Part shown: in pieces, positions 33,345 through 45,689 of the stretch
How the letters are laid out: every line of letters starts with the position of its first letter
Numbering within the stretch: the first letter of the stretch is position 1
Assembly (NCBI GenBank): GCA_008933995.1
Contig: WARS01000110.1
Location: 1,922,001 to 1,986,000 of the forward strand
DNA from: Datnioides undecimradiatus
Taxonomy: Eukaryota > Chordata > Actinopteri > Lobotiformes > Datnioididae
DNA length: 64,000 nucleotides
Direction of reading: 5' to 3'
Program-made: the position numbers and the translations under genes
Notes under the pieces: generated by a model
What the model saw: the letters and a program-made list of their open reading frames with translations, nothing else
The model's database searches: none
Told to the model about the DNA's origin: nothing

Positions 33345-34900
33345 TGAAAGTCAGCAATGACAGATAATATCACAACGAGCTGCGAATCTAATGTGTGGAG
33401 TGGCAGAGACTCAAAGACCAGAAAAGCAGATCGCAACAAAAGATGCTCAAAAAGCGAGAAAAGCCATAAAAGAAAATTGTCCTTGGGGAAAGGGGTGGGG
33501 GTAACGAAAGACTTCCACAAACGCAGGCTGAAATATAGAGAACTGAAAATAGGTGAGATTATTTCTTCCCTTTCAATGTCTGTCACGCTGCCTTGGGAAA
33601 GCAAGGCGACCGGTGAGTCTGACTTCGCAGAGCTCTGCATCTCAGTCTCCCTACTTCACCAAGACATGGCTCTCATTTATTATTTGAGCAGCTCAACAGG
33701 TAATTTTCCAGCTAAAATCCTGATTTCTGCAGACGTCTGCTTCTCTTCAGCATGTATTCTAATTACCAGCAGCTCGCTTTGATCTGAGGCCCCTTTGCAG
33801 CTTCACAACTTCCCCTCTGATCGCTTTTCATCAGGCCTCCTAATTTCTTTTTGGCACCGTAGCGCTTTTTTTTTTTTTTTTGTAATGGTGGATATACAGG
33901 TTCAGTTACGTGGCGCAGATAAAGGCAAAAAGGTGGTGTTAATAGAACCAAACACAGGCGGGAGAGATATCAGGCAGCAGCATTGTGCCAGCATCCCTGA
34001 GTTTGGACATGGTGTTTTGACAATAACGTCTGGGATGGAGTGAGAGGTGGAGCGCCTGGATTACAGTTTCACCTCATTAAAAGTTGGGACCAAAAGCTTC
34101 TGTTGACGTTAAGTGCATGTGTAATTTTCATCTGCCTTCGAAATCAATCATGTGACTGAACACACGTGTGCTAGACTTGTAATTACAGCATTATTTTGTA
34201 AGGAATGATTGGCAATGGTAGTTAGAGAAATCATTTGCTTTTGTTTCGTTTGAGGTCTTCTCTGTCAGTTCAGGGTAAAGCAAAAGTGACAAATCCTTCC
34301 CCCTGAATATCTTTGCTCTTAGTGTCATCGGGCTCCAAAAATCCAGTTGTGACTCCTTTGTTTTTTATCCCCAAGCCAGTCCAGGATAACAGCCTGATCA
34401 AAAGCTTAACCTAAGTCAGAGTATCAGCACATTACGCTCTCTGTGTAATGTGGAGGATAAAACGAGGTTAGACCTTGTCTGCGAGACTGCAAAGGCTTTG
34501 GGGATGAATTCCTGTGCATACTTATCTCATTCTTATGTCATTAGTGTTCTGCTATTCACTCTTCAGCCCACAAGCTGGACTGTCATCATCTCTGCACAGT
34601 GTCCACTGTCTTTAGCCGAGGCAGGATGTCAGGGGGAGAGCTTTTTGTTGGAGGGAAGTGAACAGTTTCCAGCTTATCTCTCGGGGACAGCGCCGTTACA
34701 GAACGCCACATGCCGCAAACCTGCGACCTCCAACCCCCCCTCCACCCTACCTCCCTCTTGCTGTGCACCCATTAAGGCAGAGTTAATTAAACCACAACTC
34801 ATTGCCTCAGCAGGAGGGGGCAGGAAGAGGAAAAAGGGAGGAAGGGGTGGGCGTACAATTATACATTGGCATTTACCTACCATTTTCAAAGTATAGCGCT
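33345..34900. promoter_or_regulatory. Possible enhancer cluster
   Basis: About 1.5 kb with almost no transposon similarity and several motif-rich stretches: a 10-base E-box palindrome CACACGTGTG at 34161-34170 next to GTAATTACAG at 34179-34188, AGGAATGATTGGCAATGG just after, and AGTTAATTAAACC at 34781-34793. A T16 run lies at 33866-33881. Frames of up to 148 codons exist on both strands without any domain. Low repeat content over this length is unusual in this window and suggests constraint; conservation itself is not visible here. Confidence 0.4.
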
Positions 34901-35405
34901 TGGCTGGCAGTCATTTTTCAATGCATATGTCTCATGCTTACCCACCATCCTCACCCATGCAGCTTGTAGTTCAGTGCTTATGGATAGCATGCTAGAAGTC
35001 AGCAAGGCTTGCTTTTAACTGTGCATCTTATGAAGACTCTGCACAGGAAAGTGAAGAGATGGCTGATGGCAAATGACCAATGTGCTTTTGGGCAATATAA
35101 TGTGAGCAGGGCAGATGCCTGTCTATCCATACAAGGTCATCAGGTGGAGATGTGGGGGTTCAAACACTGTTACCACGCCACGCGGAGCCGACTATTGCGC
35201 CTCCCTTGCCCCCTCTCCAGTCGTCAGATATGCAAGCCCCCCTTTACCTGCTGCGATTCCATTACCCCGGCTGCCTGTTCAGGCTCTCGAATGTTTCTGT
35301 AGCATATTAAACAGATTAATAGAACAATGCTCCAGGGAGAGAGCAGCCTGTCAATCTCAGCTAAAAACACAAAAGCAGAAAATTAAAAAGGCCCATGGCT
35401 GAACT
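34901..35405. promoter_or_regulatory. Possible conserved non-coding block
   Basis: Contains AACAGATTAATAGAACAATG at 35310-35329, combining a homeodomain ATTA and a SOX ACAATG core within 20 bases, in unique sequence. A C-rich stretch lies near 35200-35270. Regulatory role inferred. Confidence 0.35.
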
Positions 35406-35800
35406 CCAGCACTGATAAAAAAAAAAAAGTCCTGGAATTTTGCGTGGTAGAGAGAGAGAGAGAGGAGGAAAAAACACCACAGATGGTAAATATTTATTCT
35501 CCTAACCTGCTTACAAAACACATACATACACACACGCGCACAAATAGATAGGCCACAGTGGTAGCTGCAATGACAATGGGGAAAATTAGCTCTGAAATTA
35601 TCAAAGAATGTAGAGGAAAACACAGAGCGCTTTGTTCCTTTTGTGTGACTATCTCTATACTGGGGATCAGCTATAAGAACTCCAATCTAGAAAACACGCT
35701 CCTGCTCTCTGAGGACGCTGCATTTCATGCCAGATGGACTTTCCTTTGTTTATCAGTGAATTCCCACTGTTGACTAGATGTAAAATCTAAAGCGAATCCA
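35406..35800. other. Non-coding with A12 and (GA)n tracts
   Basis: A 12-base A run near 35417-35428 and a GAGAGAGAGAGA run near 35451-35464 are followed by unique sequence. Nothing else assigned. Confidence 0.55.
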
Positions 35801-36165
35801 GTGCGTTCCTGCGGTGCAGCCGACACCTTCGTATCTGAGGCGTGCATCTATAGGGCCGCAGCAGGAGGCATAGAGAGGAAGTATCCTCCAGTGACGTCCG
35901 CTCTCATCCTGGGAGACTCCGGAGGAAAATTCAATCTGGTCCTCTGCTTGCAGAGATATTGGGAGATTGAGTGAGGTCTGCAGACGGTGGTGAGGGGCTC
36001 CGCTCGGTGTTTACATTCATGCTTCTGTTGCTCGATTGTAAATAAAGGCTGAGAGACGAGGCCTGCATCACAACAGGAGTCGCGGCACGGACACACGTGG
36101 CAGGTTCGGAATAGTACATGTTGCAAACATGTCTCCACATCAGAATAGAACAGCACTCTGATATT
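35801..36165. promoter_or_regulatory. Possible conserved block with forkhead words
   Basis: GC-balanced sequence with several CpGs and two forkhead-like words close together: TGTTTAC at 36008-36014 and GTAAATAAA at 36038-36046. Minus frames across it show no domain. Function inferred. Confidence 0.3.
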
Positions 36166-36595
36166 TTAACGTTTAGGAGATAGAACTACTACATTAGGAT
36201 AATATCTGACATCAAAAAACTGATCTCTTTGATCTCTGGCCTTTGTTTTTGATTTAATTTCATGCGCTGAGCCTCTGGGTCATCTCTATTAGGTTTTATT
36301 AATAAAAAGAAAACTAAAAATAAAATGTAAATAATAATTAGTGATTTTCTTTAGCAGTTAATCATTGTTTGTTGTTTTTTCACATTACACAAAAAAAAAA
36401 TCTTTAGTCACTAGATTGTTCCAGTGCTCTCAACTGTATCTTGTATGTATCCCATAATATTCTGCATGTGACCAAGTGGGTCCATATGATTATAAGTGAT
36501 AACATCTGATGGAGCACACACACTGCTTCGTGAAGACAGAAATCTAATTTTGTACAGTAATTAAGTAACATTTTGTCCATAAAATACGTGCGTGC
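36166..36595. other. AT-rich non-coding stretch
   Basis: Flank of the TA tract, with an A10 run near 36391-36400. Nothing recognised. Confidence 0.55.
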
Positions 36596-37130
<535 letters not shown>

Positions 37131-37790
37131 GATCTCTTCTGTGCATCAGCATCCTCCAAGTGCCGCTGGGAAAAAAAAACTGCTCCGTGACCTAATGTGC
37201 TACGTCCCTAAAACCTTCCCCTGCAGTTCAGAACTGTGTGGCTCAACTTGCTCTATTTATCACTGCTGTCGTGTCTGAGAAGAAAAAAAGGCCTTCTAAT
37301 CTTTATATGCCCAACAATGAGTTAATAAAGAGTTAACACTCTCATCAGCCAAAACTCAAGTCGCTCTTCCTATCTTGTCCCTGCACTGGAACACTGCAAA
37401 TCATCTTTAATAGTCGTCATCTTGATGGTTCATTACGTTAAACTATCTCTGCTAGCATCCTCTAATTCAATGGCTCTCCTATGGCCTGAGGGGCTATGAG
37501 CTCAGGGAGGGAGGAGGCTGCATGTGTATCAGTGTGTGTCTGTGTGTGAGTGTGTTGGATAAGGACGAGGACTTGTGCTCACTGTATTATTAGCAGGTGA
37601 ATCACCCCGGTGCAAAAGAGTGTCCGGATGGCAATAGGATGCCATTTCAGTTTAATTGTTAGCCCATACTGTACTGTAAGCCCAAAGTTCTGCATCAGCT
37701 GCCCCATGGGTGCACACCAGCATGCCACCAGAGGCTGGCAGCTGTGTCATACTGTATATGATGTGAGGCGCACCATCATGGGACGGGTTG
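37131..37790. promoter_or_regulatory. Possible conserved non-coding blocks
   Basis: Two stretches look unique and less AT-rich. The first (37160-37340) ends in CCCAACAATGA (SOX-like, 37310-37320) followed by GTTAATAAAGAGTTAAC. The second (37600-37780) has GGCAATAGGATGCCA and CAGTTTAATTGTTAGCCC. A short GT-rich run lies between them near 37525-37553. Regulatory role inferred. Confidence 0.3.
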
Positions 37791-40370
37791 GAAAGAGGAG
37801 CTGGGGCACAGCACCACCTAATGGAGATAGAAGAAGTCTGCACGTCTGCTAGGATCTGCAGAGAGCAGCATCTGTTCTGTGGGATGGTTAAATAGACCAT
37901 GTACTCTGCAGATTATAACCACACACCTACATAGTTGAACTGTATGAAATGTAAAGTCACTTTTACTCTATTATTTCTTTTGCCATAACATAACAGTATA
38001 TCTCCAGACAGGATGTCTCTTTAAGATCGCCTGAAATACTTAAATTCTTCCTTCCTACCTTATCATTATATTAGCAATTTACTTAAGAAATATCAGAAAT
38101 GCTAGAGTGATTTGTAATGGTACTGGAGGGATACAACAACAGAGCTACAGATTGCAGCTTCACTAAATTAATACAATCTTTTTAGTAACCCAGATTGTAC
38201 TCACATATTTAAGAATAAGTCCCACCTGTAAACTAAATATAGAGGAAAATTATTCATTATGTCTTTAAGAAATCTGGTAAAGAAGAAATATGAAAAGATT
38301 ATATGGAGGGAAAGTAAAATAAAGATAAAATATATGGAAATACTCAAGTAAAGAACATATGCCTCAGCCTTACATACCTCATAGTACCTCAAAACATGTA
38401 CTCACTGTTTTAATTTGCTGTAAAGTTTACCATTAGAATACAACTTAAGTAACATTTGTGCAGTTTTCTTTTCAAGGTGAATCATTGTTAATCATTTCAT
38501 CTTTTCTTCAGCCAACTTTCATGGTTTAAGTTGAAGAAATAACTGTCCAAATACATTAACACCATGCTTGGTTATATTCATTATCCAGATTTCAAAATAA
38601 CGAAAGCATTAGGTTTATGTTATAATGAAATGCAGACTTCGGATGTCGGTACAACATCATTTTTTCATAATGTTTCATCCTTGACACCAGCAATGTAGAT
38701 GGCAGTGTGTGGGCTATTAAGGTCAGGCAGCTTTAGGTGCAGGTTTGTGGCCGAGTCATGTCGCTGAACATTATATCCCCTGAAAACAAAAGAAGAGTTG
38801 TACCCTGACTCTAAGCTCTACCTCTGCCTCAGACATAGATATTGTATATTGACTCTCTCTGCACTTTTACAAGCTTAGCTGAGTTTTACAAGAGCCCCTT
38901 TTGGCGTTCATCTCTCTTTCCTCTTCCATCCTCTACCTCTGTGGAATTTTTAGACTCACAACATTAAAAATGACAGATTCACACTGTTTGCATAGCTAGT
39001 TCAGATCAGCATGTGCATTTTATGTACCCCATGCTGGAGACACACTATAGGACATAAAGGCCAATCATAACTGCAGTATAGCCATGGCCAGGGATCTTCA
39101 AGATCACAGAAAGTCTCCAGTTATCTGCCCAAAATAGGTCAAGTCACACTGGACACTCAGCAGGTTTAATCCATTTTTTGAATTCTCAACATGTCTCGTA
39201 GTGTGTGTGTGTGTGTGTGTGCAAGGCATGTTTTGGATTCAAATTTCTAACCAACTGAGAAATGCAGACCAAAATGGAAAAGGGAGTTCCGCTTTGACTG
39301 TCTATTTCAGTAGGATGTCAAAAAGAAATGTTGAACGTGATAAAAAGTTTCTGTTATGTGTTGTTTTGAAGCCTGTCTTAAAGGTTTCTGGATTTTGCTT
39401 TCCTTATGGGTAACTGTGGCTAATGTGTCACGGGAAGAGAATTAGGAGGGTGTATTAAAGGGTTATAAAAATGTGTAAAATACTAGGTTTAACATATTTT
39501 TGTATATTATAACAGATTACCAAACAATTAACATTAATAAGAGGATTAGAACTGGGAAACAGGTTTGGCCTATATTTATTTCACTGTGTCTTGAAAAGAC
39601 TAACCCCCAAAATAGATATAATGGATAAATCTTTCCAGATCTATAACTGTTAAAAATAAAATGAAATCATATAGTATAAAGCACGCAAGACTAACTTATA
39701 TTTTTAGTCAGTGTCCCTCACTGCCTTAGGTTTGATTAATGTTTAGTTTGTTAAAATCAGAATGACATGATTACACCTGTCACATCGCACATGATCAAAA
39801 TAAAGATTCAGTATTTCTTTCTTTTTCCAAAAATATGGAGAGGACAGTGAGCAATGTTTGGGATCCAGTGCACTGTATGTAGAGCTTCCAGTTAACTTAA
39901 TATTGCTCTGAGAACGTAGCAATAATTGAAGGTGACCATGTTCAATATTAATATTTCTATCAACTCAGGCCTTTCATCAGGATACTGTTTAGAAAGATTT
40001 GAACAAGTAACAAACAAGATAAAATGTATGACGTTGAAACAGGAATGACCTCCTACAACGCCCTATCCTCATTGGATCCTCATACTGAATCCTTTCCCTT
40101 GCCTATCCATACTTTAGAGCACTAGCATTTCAGTTTGTTCAGTTCAGTTTGTCAGGCAGTTTTACTACTAGTGTCAGGTTTCCCAAGGACTATTTCAGTA
40201 CATATAGAGTATATAAGAATTTATATATAGTATTAAGTCTTACTTCAAAAAATCTGAATCCATCTGTATACTTTCCTCATGCAAATGAGCAGTTCTATTT
40301 TCTTCATGAAGTATAGAAATGCAGGTTTGACTTTACATACCATACACTGTGATTTACAGATTTTACAGGT
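37791..40370. other. Long AT-rich non-coding stretch
   Basis: About 2.6 kb with one GT tract, AT-rich throughout, with no coding domain, RNA gene or transposon I recognise. Confidence 0.55.
39201..39221. repeat. (GT)n microsatellite
   Basis: About 10 GT units. Confidence 0.93.
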
Positions 40371-40960
40371 TTTGCCACATAGCACACATACCACTGAAAG
40401 GAAGCCTCCGCCTTGCATTCAGATGTTCCGTCACTATCTTTGGTACACTACTCTTGCCTTGACCCTCTGTCCTTTTCATTGTGCACAAAGCAGCATTGCC
40501 TGCTTTGTGCACTCGTCTGTCCCATGATTTTGACACCTTTACCAGCTCCTCTGTCTCATTCACACACACACCTGATCCCCCCCCACACACATACACCCAC
40601 CCTCCTACTCTTTTATTTTTCACCCCCATCCCTTGTTCACATTCCTCTCCCGGTGGCTCACCAGCCCCCGCGGATCATCTCCCAGGCTCCAGGTGCCCGG
40701 GCCGGGCCCTGTCTGTTTTCATTCCTCTCCTGTAGGACAAGTAATTTGGGGGAGAGAGAGGGAGAGCAGATGACCACTGGCTTCTGACCTTTTCTCCCTC
40801 AATTTAACTCCTCACTGCCGTGCCCGCCGAATGTGGCAATCAGCCTAGGCAGAAGTGACACCCTCATCTGAGCGTGGCCAGGCCCCGCACACAATCACGG
40901 TGTCACTTTCCATCTATATGCGGGGGCCGCAGGCAAGTGGTAGTCCTGGAATAGGGTATG
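40371..40960. promoter_or_regulatory. GC-rich block, possible conserved element
   Basis: A CA/C-rich run (40560-40605) is followed by the most GC-rich unique sequence in the window (about 40650-40945; words CCCCCGCGGATC, GTGCCCGGGCCGGGCCC and GCGGGGGCCGCAGG) with several CpGs. It is too short and isolated to call a CpG-island promoter, and the frames on both strands lack domains. A GC-rich regulatory element is the most likely reading. Confidence 0.35.
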
Positions 40961-42000
40961 GTGGAGGTGAGGGAGGAGGGGGCTGAGGTCCAAGCACGAT
41001 CCCTGTTAGCATACTTAGCTTCGTACTGCTGCCAGTCATGCTCATAACTTAAAATATTTAACTGTTCTTTTTATCACACTGTCACCAGTTGTACTTAATT
41101 CTTTTTTCTCTCTAGCCATGTCTGTTTCCAGCCATGCTAGATGTAATGCAAGAATTTAGCTGCTCTTCCATCTCCACCAGAAGAGGATTCCTCTTCTACA
41201 CTTTCCAGCACGATTAGAGCGTCCATCGCCATCTTTTCTACACGGTGGGTGAACTAATTACATAAGCCAAGAGAGGGAAAATCACTAGATATTATTTTCA
41301 CGGAACTGCTTGATATGAGGCAGCTTCATGACTGTTAGCGTCAAGCGATTAGGCTGGCGTAAGCCAGTGTGAAATACAATGAAACGTAGAAGGCAGAGGA
41401 ACATGTGTTGGAACATGAGTTGCCATGTAATAGACTGACTAAGAAGGAGGTTGAGAGTGGAGGAACATGGGAAGAGGGGCTTGGTTTGGTAAGTTAGCGG
41501 AACAGCCGCAGTGTATCCTCATCTGCAAAGACATGGAGCCACAGCAGGCCCGGAAGCCCTGTGGAACAAAGGATGGAGGGGTGGAGACAAAGTGTAAGAG
41601 AAGAGACTGTGGATTATAGTTTAGTGGTAGCATGGAAATGTTAGAGAGAAGTGCTACTGGCTTTCCATTTCCTCCTTTGAGACCAATTTGTCAGAGAACA
41701 TCAGCCAGAGAAAATAAAATCACGGAAAAAAAGCTTAACAAACATTCAACAAAAAAGCAACAAGATTGTACTACTACTGTACTTTTTCAAATTGAGTGAC
41801 TCATCCAGGAACCGTGTACCCATATGAAGACTATGCTTCTTGTAAAGTTCATTTATGAGTCTTATGGGCTCATAACTTCAGTGTACGTCAAAGAAAATGC
41901 CAATAAACACAGATATGTGCTTAACTGGTGTTATTTATCAGGCCTGAGTTGATTTGTCAGCACAGAGAGGGGCAGAGTAAGAAAATCTAAATGGTGATCC
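40961..42000. other. Non-coding, nothing firmly assigned
   Basis: Mixed-composition unique sequence. I see no repeat family, RNA gene or coding domain. Confidence 0.5.
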
Positions 42001-42290
42001 ATATCTGATGGGGACATTATCATCTGAAAGCATGCAGGTATTGTGCAATTTATCCCCTTTTGTGCTGAAAATGAAATTGTCCGATGTGCCAGATTTACCT
42101 TTGCAATGTTGTGGCCCCTGGACGGGCACTGTAGGTTGCAAGTGCCATGTGTCATCTCCTGGCACTGCTGGGGCGCCTCCAATTTACACACGGAGCCGCT
42201 ATGCATTTCAAAGGAGCCCCGTCGCCAGCCTCCTGTTAGCGATGACTATCTAGGCCCCACTGAGGGAAGATTAGGGCAGCTTGAACCCCC
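42001..42290. promoter_or_regulatory. Possible conserved non-coding block
   Basis: GC-balanced unique sequence (TGGCACTGCTGGGGCGCC, GAGCCGCTATGCATTTC) that is open on both strands without domain similarity. It ends at a C-run near 42286-42293. Function inferred only from composition. Confidence 0.28.
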
Positions 42291-42652
42291 CCCCAACCAG
42301 CCTTCCACCTTCCACAACACATTTACATTTAATTTTCATATTAAATTTTTCTCCTCTGCTTGACCTTGCCTGTCACCACGTGGTTTCTGATTTTCAATCC
42401 CTCCACCAGATCACATTTACTCTTTTTTTTCAGCCTTACCCATATACCATTTTTCCCCATATATGAGGATAACTTCTCTGGTGCCTGTAAATAAATGCAA
42501 CTATGAGATGACTGTGATGCACTTCAGTGGGTTTAATAGAATTTATCAATACTGCACTTGTTGCCTTAAACCTGAATCTGAACTAATTCTACTGTTGATC
42601 CATGCCCACAAAAATGTGGAAAAATGTCCTTATATGGCTCCTTTCTTGTCTT
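42291..42652. other. Non-coding spacer
   Basis: Pyrimidine-rich then AT-rich sequence before a tRNA-derived element. Nothing recognised. Confidence 0.5.
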
Positions 42653-42919
42653 GGGAGGCAGCTGTGGCTCAGTGGTAGAGCAGGGCATCCACCTATCCGA
42701 GGATTGGCGGTTCAATCCCCGGTTCCTCTGGGCTGCGTGTCCTTGGGCAAGACGCTGCAACCCAAATTGCCCCCGATGCTGCACCATCGGTGTATGAATG
42801 GGTTAGAAATCCTTAGTTTCATCTGGTGTGAATGGGTGAATGTCGACCTGTAGTGTAAAGCGCTTTGAGTGGTCATGTGACTAGAAAAACGCTATATAAG
42901 TACAGGACATCTACCATTT
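42653..42919 (+). mobile_element. tRNA-derived teleost element, near-complete copy
   Basis: The best copy in the window. Its head has RNA polymerase III-type boxes as in a tRNA: A box TGGCTCAGTGG at 42665-42675 with the pairing GCTC...GAGC, and B box GGTTCAATCCC at 42709-42719. The body follows with TGTCCTTGGGCAAGACGCTG and GTGAATGGGTGAATGTCGAC, and the tail with AAAGCGCTTTGAGTGGTCAT, GACTAGAAAAACGCTATATA and AGTACAGGAC. Lack of an acceptor stem and the long body rule out a functional tRNA. I treat it as a SINE-like element, although teleost repeats of this type are often misannotated as tRNA. Confidence 0.75.
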
Positions 42920-43133
42920 GTCTTCTGACCACTCAGTGTTTTACACTAAATGTCAGCAGTAACCCATTTATACACTGATTGCTCTTCATAAAGACATTAA
43001 CCATTCAAGTTGATTCATACAGTGATGGGGCTATCTGTTGTTTCTCGTCTTGCTCAAGGGCACTTCAGCACGCAACCCAAAGGAGTAGGGCATTGCACCA
43101 CCCAATCTACCTCTGAGCCATAGCTGCCCCCCA
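42920..43133 (-). mobile_element. Second, inverted copy of the tRNA-derived element
   Basis: Directly abuts the previous copy in opposite orientation. Reverse-complemented, it runs from GGGGGGCAGCTATGGCTCAG (tRNA-like head) through AGTGCCCTTGAGCAAGACGA to AACACTGAGTGGTCAGAAGA at its tail. It lacks the terminal CTAGAAAAGCGCTATATAAG portion, which would fall at the junction, and is more diverged than its neighbour. The two copies therefore form a large imperfect palindrome. Confidence 0.7.
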
Positions 43134-43900
43134 AGTACAGCTGTATATTTGGGGGGAAAAAAAGCTGTATTAAGTGTTTTGTGGTGCCAGGGTGAGCTAT
43201 GTGAAGTCTAACAAATGCCTCATCAGATGTCACTTGCGTCAGTGTTGGATGGGGGTGAAGTCTACAGGGTTGAAAAAGTAAAAAAAAATTACGGTTTGTG
43301 CCGTTAGAGAGATGTTAGCTTATCACATGCCTAAACCTGTCCCCTCTCTTCTCTGCTTGAGGCTAGTTGTTCGAGGCTAAATCAGAACACACCAGAATCT
43401 CTGCCATAAGTCTGACAAGCACTGCAATGCCGAATTAGTGGATCATCTATCTGAGCTCCAATATTTTTTAAAGTAAACAGTAACCTGGTTAATGCTGTTG
43501 ACACCACGACGTGGATCTGAAATTGGATTAAGTGCACAGAAACGAACTAATCATGTGTGTCTATACTCTAACAGATCACTTCTCTTGTCTAAAACAGTCA
43601 TTTGTTTGTTCTTTTGGATAACAGAAAAAAACTAATACAGGAACAGCAATGGGGGTAAATACATTTTTTAAAGGTTTCGTTTTGATTTTACTGTAGTTTC
43701 TCACTATCAAGAAATGTGTATGTATGTAATATTTGTGCTACAAAACCCCTTTTTCACACTGCAACATTGTACATCATTTGTTGAGCACCCAACTGAATTA
43801 TAACACTGTGCAGAGGATTACTAATACTAATGTGAAACTTGACTCACTAAACATATCTACTACAACTGTAGTTTTTCCCCCTGCAACTCACCTTTGTCCC
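43134..43900. other. Non-coding, nothing assigned
   Basis: AT-rich unique sequence with short A-runs (near 43159-43164 and 43280-43289). No gene, RNA or transposon signal. Confidence 0.5.
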
Positions 43901-44120
43901 TCATTCGAGAAGAAAAAAAAGCAGAGGAGGAAAGTCAGTCAGCTCATACTCCCCTTCAAAATCTTTCCTTACATGCACTGTGTTTCTGTCACATTCCCGC
44001 TGCAGTCCATGCCTTTCAGCTAATGGAATAATTAATGAAACTTTTGATGTAAAACAAATAATGGAGTTAGTTGGCCGTGCTGCTTTCAAGTATTTCATCT
44101 TTAGGAGCGAGGAGAGTGTT
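43901..44120. promoter_or_regulatory. Possible conserved non-coding block
   Basis: TAATGGAATAATTAATGAAA at 44021-44040 carries three homeodomain-type cores within 20 bases, followed by AACAAATAATGGAG, in unique sequence. Regulatory role inferred. Confidence 0.33.
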
Positions 44121-44811
44121 TGAGCGAGAACATAAATAGATCAAAGCCTTTCTCAAATCTAAGCATTAAAAAAAAGAAAGAAAAGAAAATACATTCAAAA
44201 AGTAACGTGAAATTAAACAAGCTCCAGATAACGGCAAGTTCACACATGCTCATGAGAGCTGGAGAGTCGTTTCTATGAATTGAAGAGTGAGCCCGGGCCG
44301 TTGTAAACTCATGATCTGAAGTTTTTTTGCTCTTGAGAGGAATAGAAAAAAATTTAAAGACAGAGAAGGGGGACATCAAAGCTGACATCTTTCCGTGACG
44401 CTCTATCCGTGTGTTCCTGCCACGGGTGATAAGTTGAAACTTAAAGTGAGAAAAGAACGAAGGACTGTAGGCCCTTGAACCCTACAGCTCTGAATGGAGG
44501 CGATGCCATCAGCTGAGGCAGGCTATCCCAGCATCCTCCACTCTGGTGCTCTCAGTTCCCCTGTGAGACAGACAAGATGCTAATAGAAGCGCGTGAATCC
44601 CCCATTCTGTATGCCTCTCTGTCTCTCTGCCAGACATTGTTTACTCTCACTGGTGGGAGATCTCATTCAGAGGGATGGTGAATAGACTTAAATACTAGGC
44701 AGAGGGGTGTGTGTGGCAGAGAGACACAGACTGGGACAGACAGAGAGAACCGAGGGGGAGACAGAATGAGAAAGGGAGTTGAACAGAGATGCAGAGCTGC
44801 AGCAGATTTAC
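44121..44811. other. Non-coding with a GC-richer centre
   Basis: A-rich at first (AAAAAAAAGAAAGAAAAG near 44170), then GC-balanced unique sequence (about 44470-44680) that could be regulatory, then a purine-rich run of CAGAGAG words. No coding domain. Confidence 0.45.
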
Positions 44812-45030
44812 TTCAATTCAACTCAGTTTTATTAATATAGCACCAAATTAGCACCATACTATTTATATTATTTACAGGGACCCAGAAATTAGCATGGGCA
44901 ACACAGGGTGACAGTGGAATGGGGAAACTATTTTTTAATAGGCAGAAACCTTCAGCAGAACCAGGCTCTGGATGGGTAGGGAGTGAGTGAGAGGAAAAGA
45001 GAGAGAGAAAGAGAGGGACTGATAGAGAAA
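44812..45030 (+). mobile_element. TTCAATTCAA...AGAACCAGGCTC-type teleost repeat
   Basis: TTCAATTCAACTCAGTTTTA followed by TTAATATAGCACC, then CAGGGACCCAGAAATTAGCA, GCAACACAGGGTGACAGTGG, GGCAGAAACCTTCAGCAGAA and CCAGGCTC. These are the landmarks, in order, of a very common teleost repeat, ending in a GAGAGA tract (about 44990-45020). The copy is internally shortened. I am confident of the family, less so of its class. Confidence 0.7.
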
Positions 45031-45425
45031 AGAAAGCATAAAGTAGCACAGTGTAAGTTCCACATCTTAAAGGTTGTATCTACACCACGCTGACTGATAA
45101 AATTCAAACATATGCTCGCACGACCAGCAGCTGCAAACTGAGCTGTGGAAAATATTAAACGCTGTGTCTGCTTCATTGCTTGTGTGCGAGACTTTTCTGC
45201 TATTTTGACTATTTCTGTCGTAATTGCGGCTGCAGAGCAACATTTGTGTTGTTTGTTACATCTCTGTTTGTTACATCTGATGTTTTATTCTGCTGGTAAA
45301 GTTGGAAGTTATTTAATTTCAGTAGTCTAATCTTGCTTGTTATAACTGGTGTCCACAGCTTTACATCTGAGTTTTGTCCTCCTCTTCTCGTTTTGTTTGA
45401 TTTTAGTACATGGGGCAGGTTTGAT
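45031..45425. other. Non-coding spacer
   Basis: Unique sequence, with a tandem TTTGTTACATCT duplicated at about 45254-45279. No gene signal. Confidence 0.5.
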
Positions 45426-45684
45426 AAATGGTAAATGCCCTGTACTTATATAGCGCTTTTGTAGTCCTCTGACCACTTAAAGTGCTTTATACTACAAATC
45501 AGCATTCACATGAAAGAAAACTGAGCAAACTAACCCATTCACACACTAATGACATAGCATCAGGAGCAATTTAGGATACGGTGTGTTGCCCAAGGACACT
45601 TCAGCATGCAGCCCGGAGGAGCCAAGGATTGAACCTCCAGTCTTTGGTGGACAACAGGCCCCGCCTCTGAGCTACAGCCGCCCC
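45426..45684 (-). mobile_element. tRNA-derived teleost element, near-complete copy
   Basis: On the plus strand it starts with the tail complement (AAATGGTAAATGCCCTGTAC, TTATATAGCGCTTTTGTAGT), continues through CAAGGACACTTCAGCATGCA, and ends with GATTGAACC (B box) and GAGCTACAGCCGCCCC (A-box side). Both ends are present. It belongs to the same family as the plus-strand copy at 42.65 kb, though the body is diverged. Confidence 0.72.
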
Positions 45685-45689
45685 ATATA

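Noticed and set aside
33866-33881. T16 run as an RNA polymerase III terminator
   Set aside because: No polymerase III gene with A and B boxes lies upstream on the same strand.
42653-42730. tRNA gene suggested by A and B boxes
   Set aside because: The boxes and D/T-arm-like stems are present, but there is no pairing acceptor stem and the sequence continues into the long body and tail of a dispersed element with other copies in the window.
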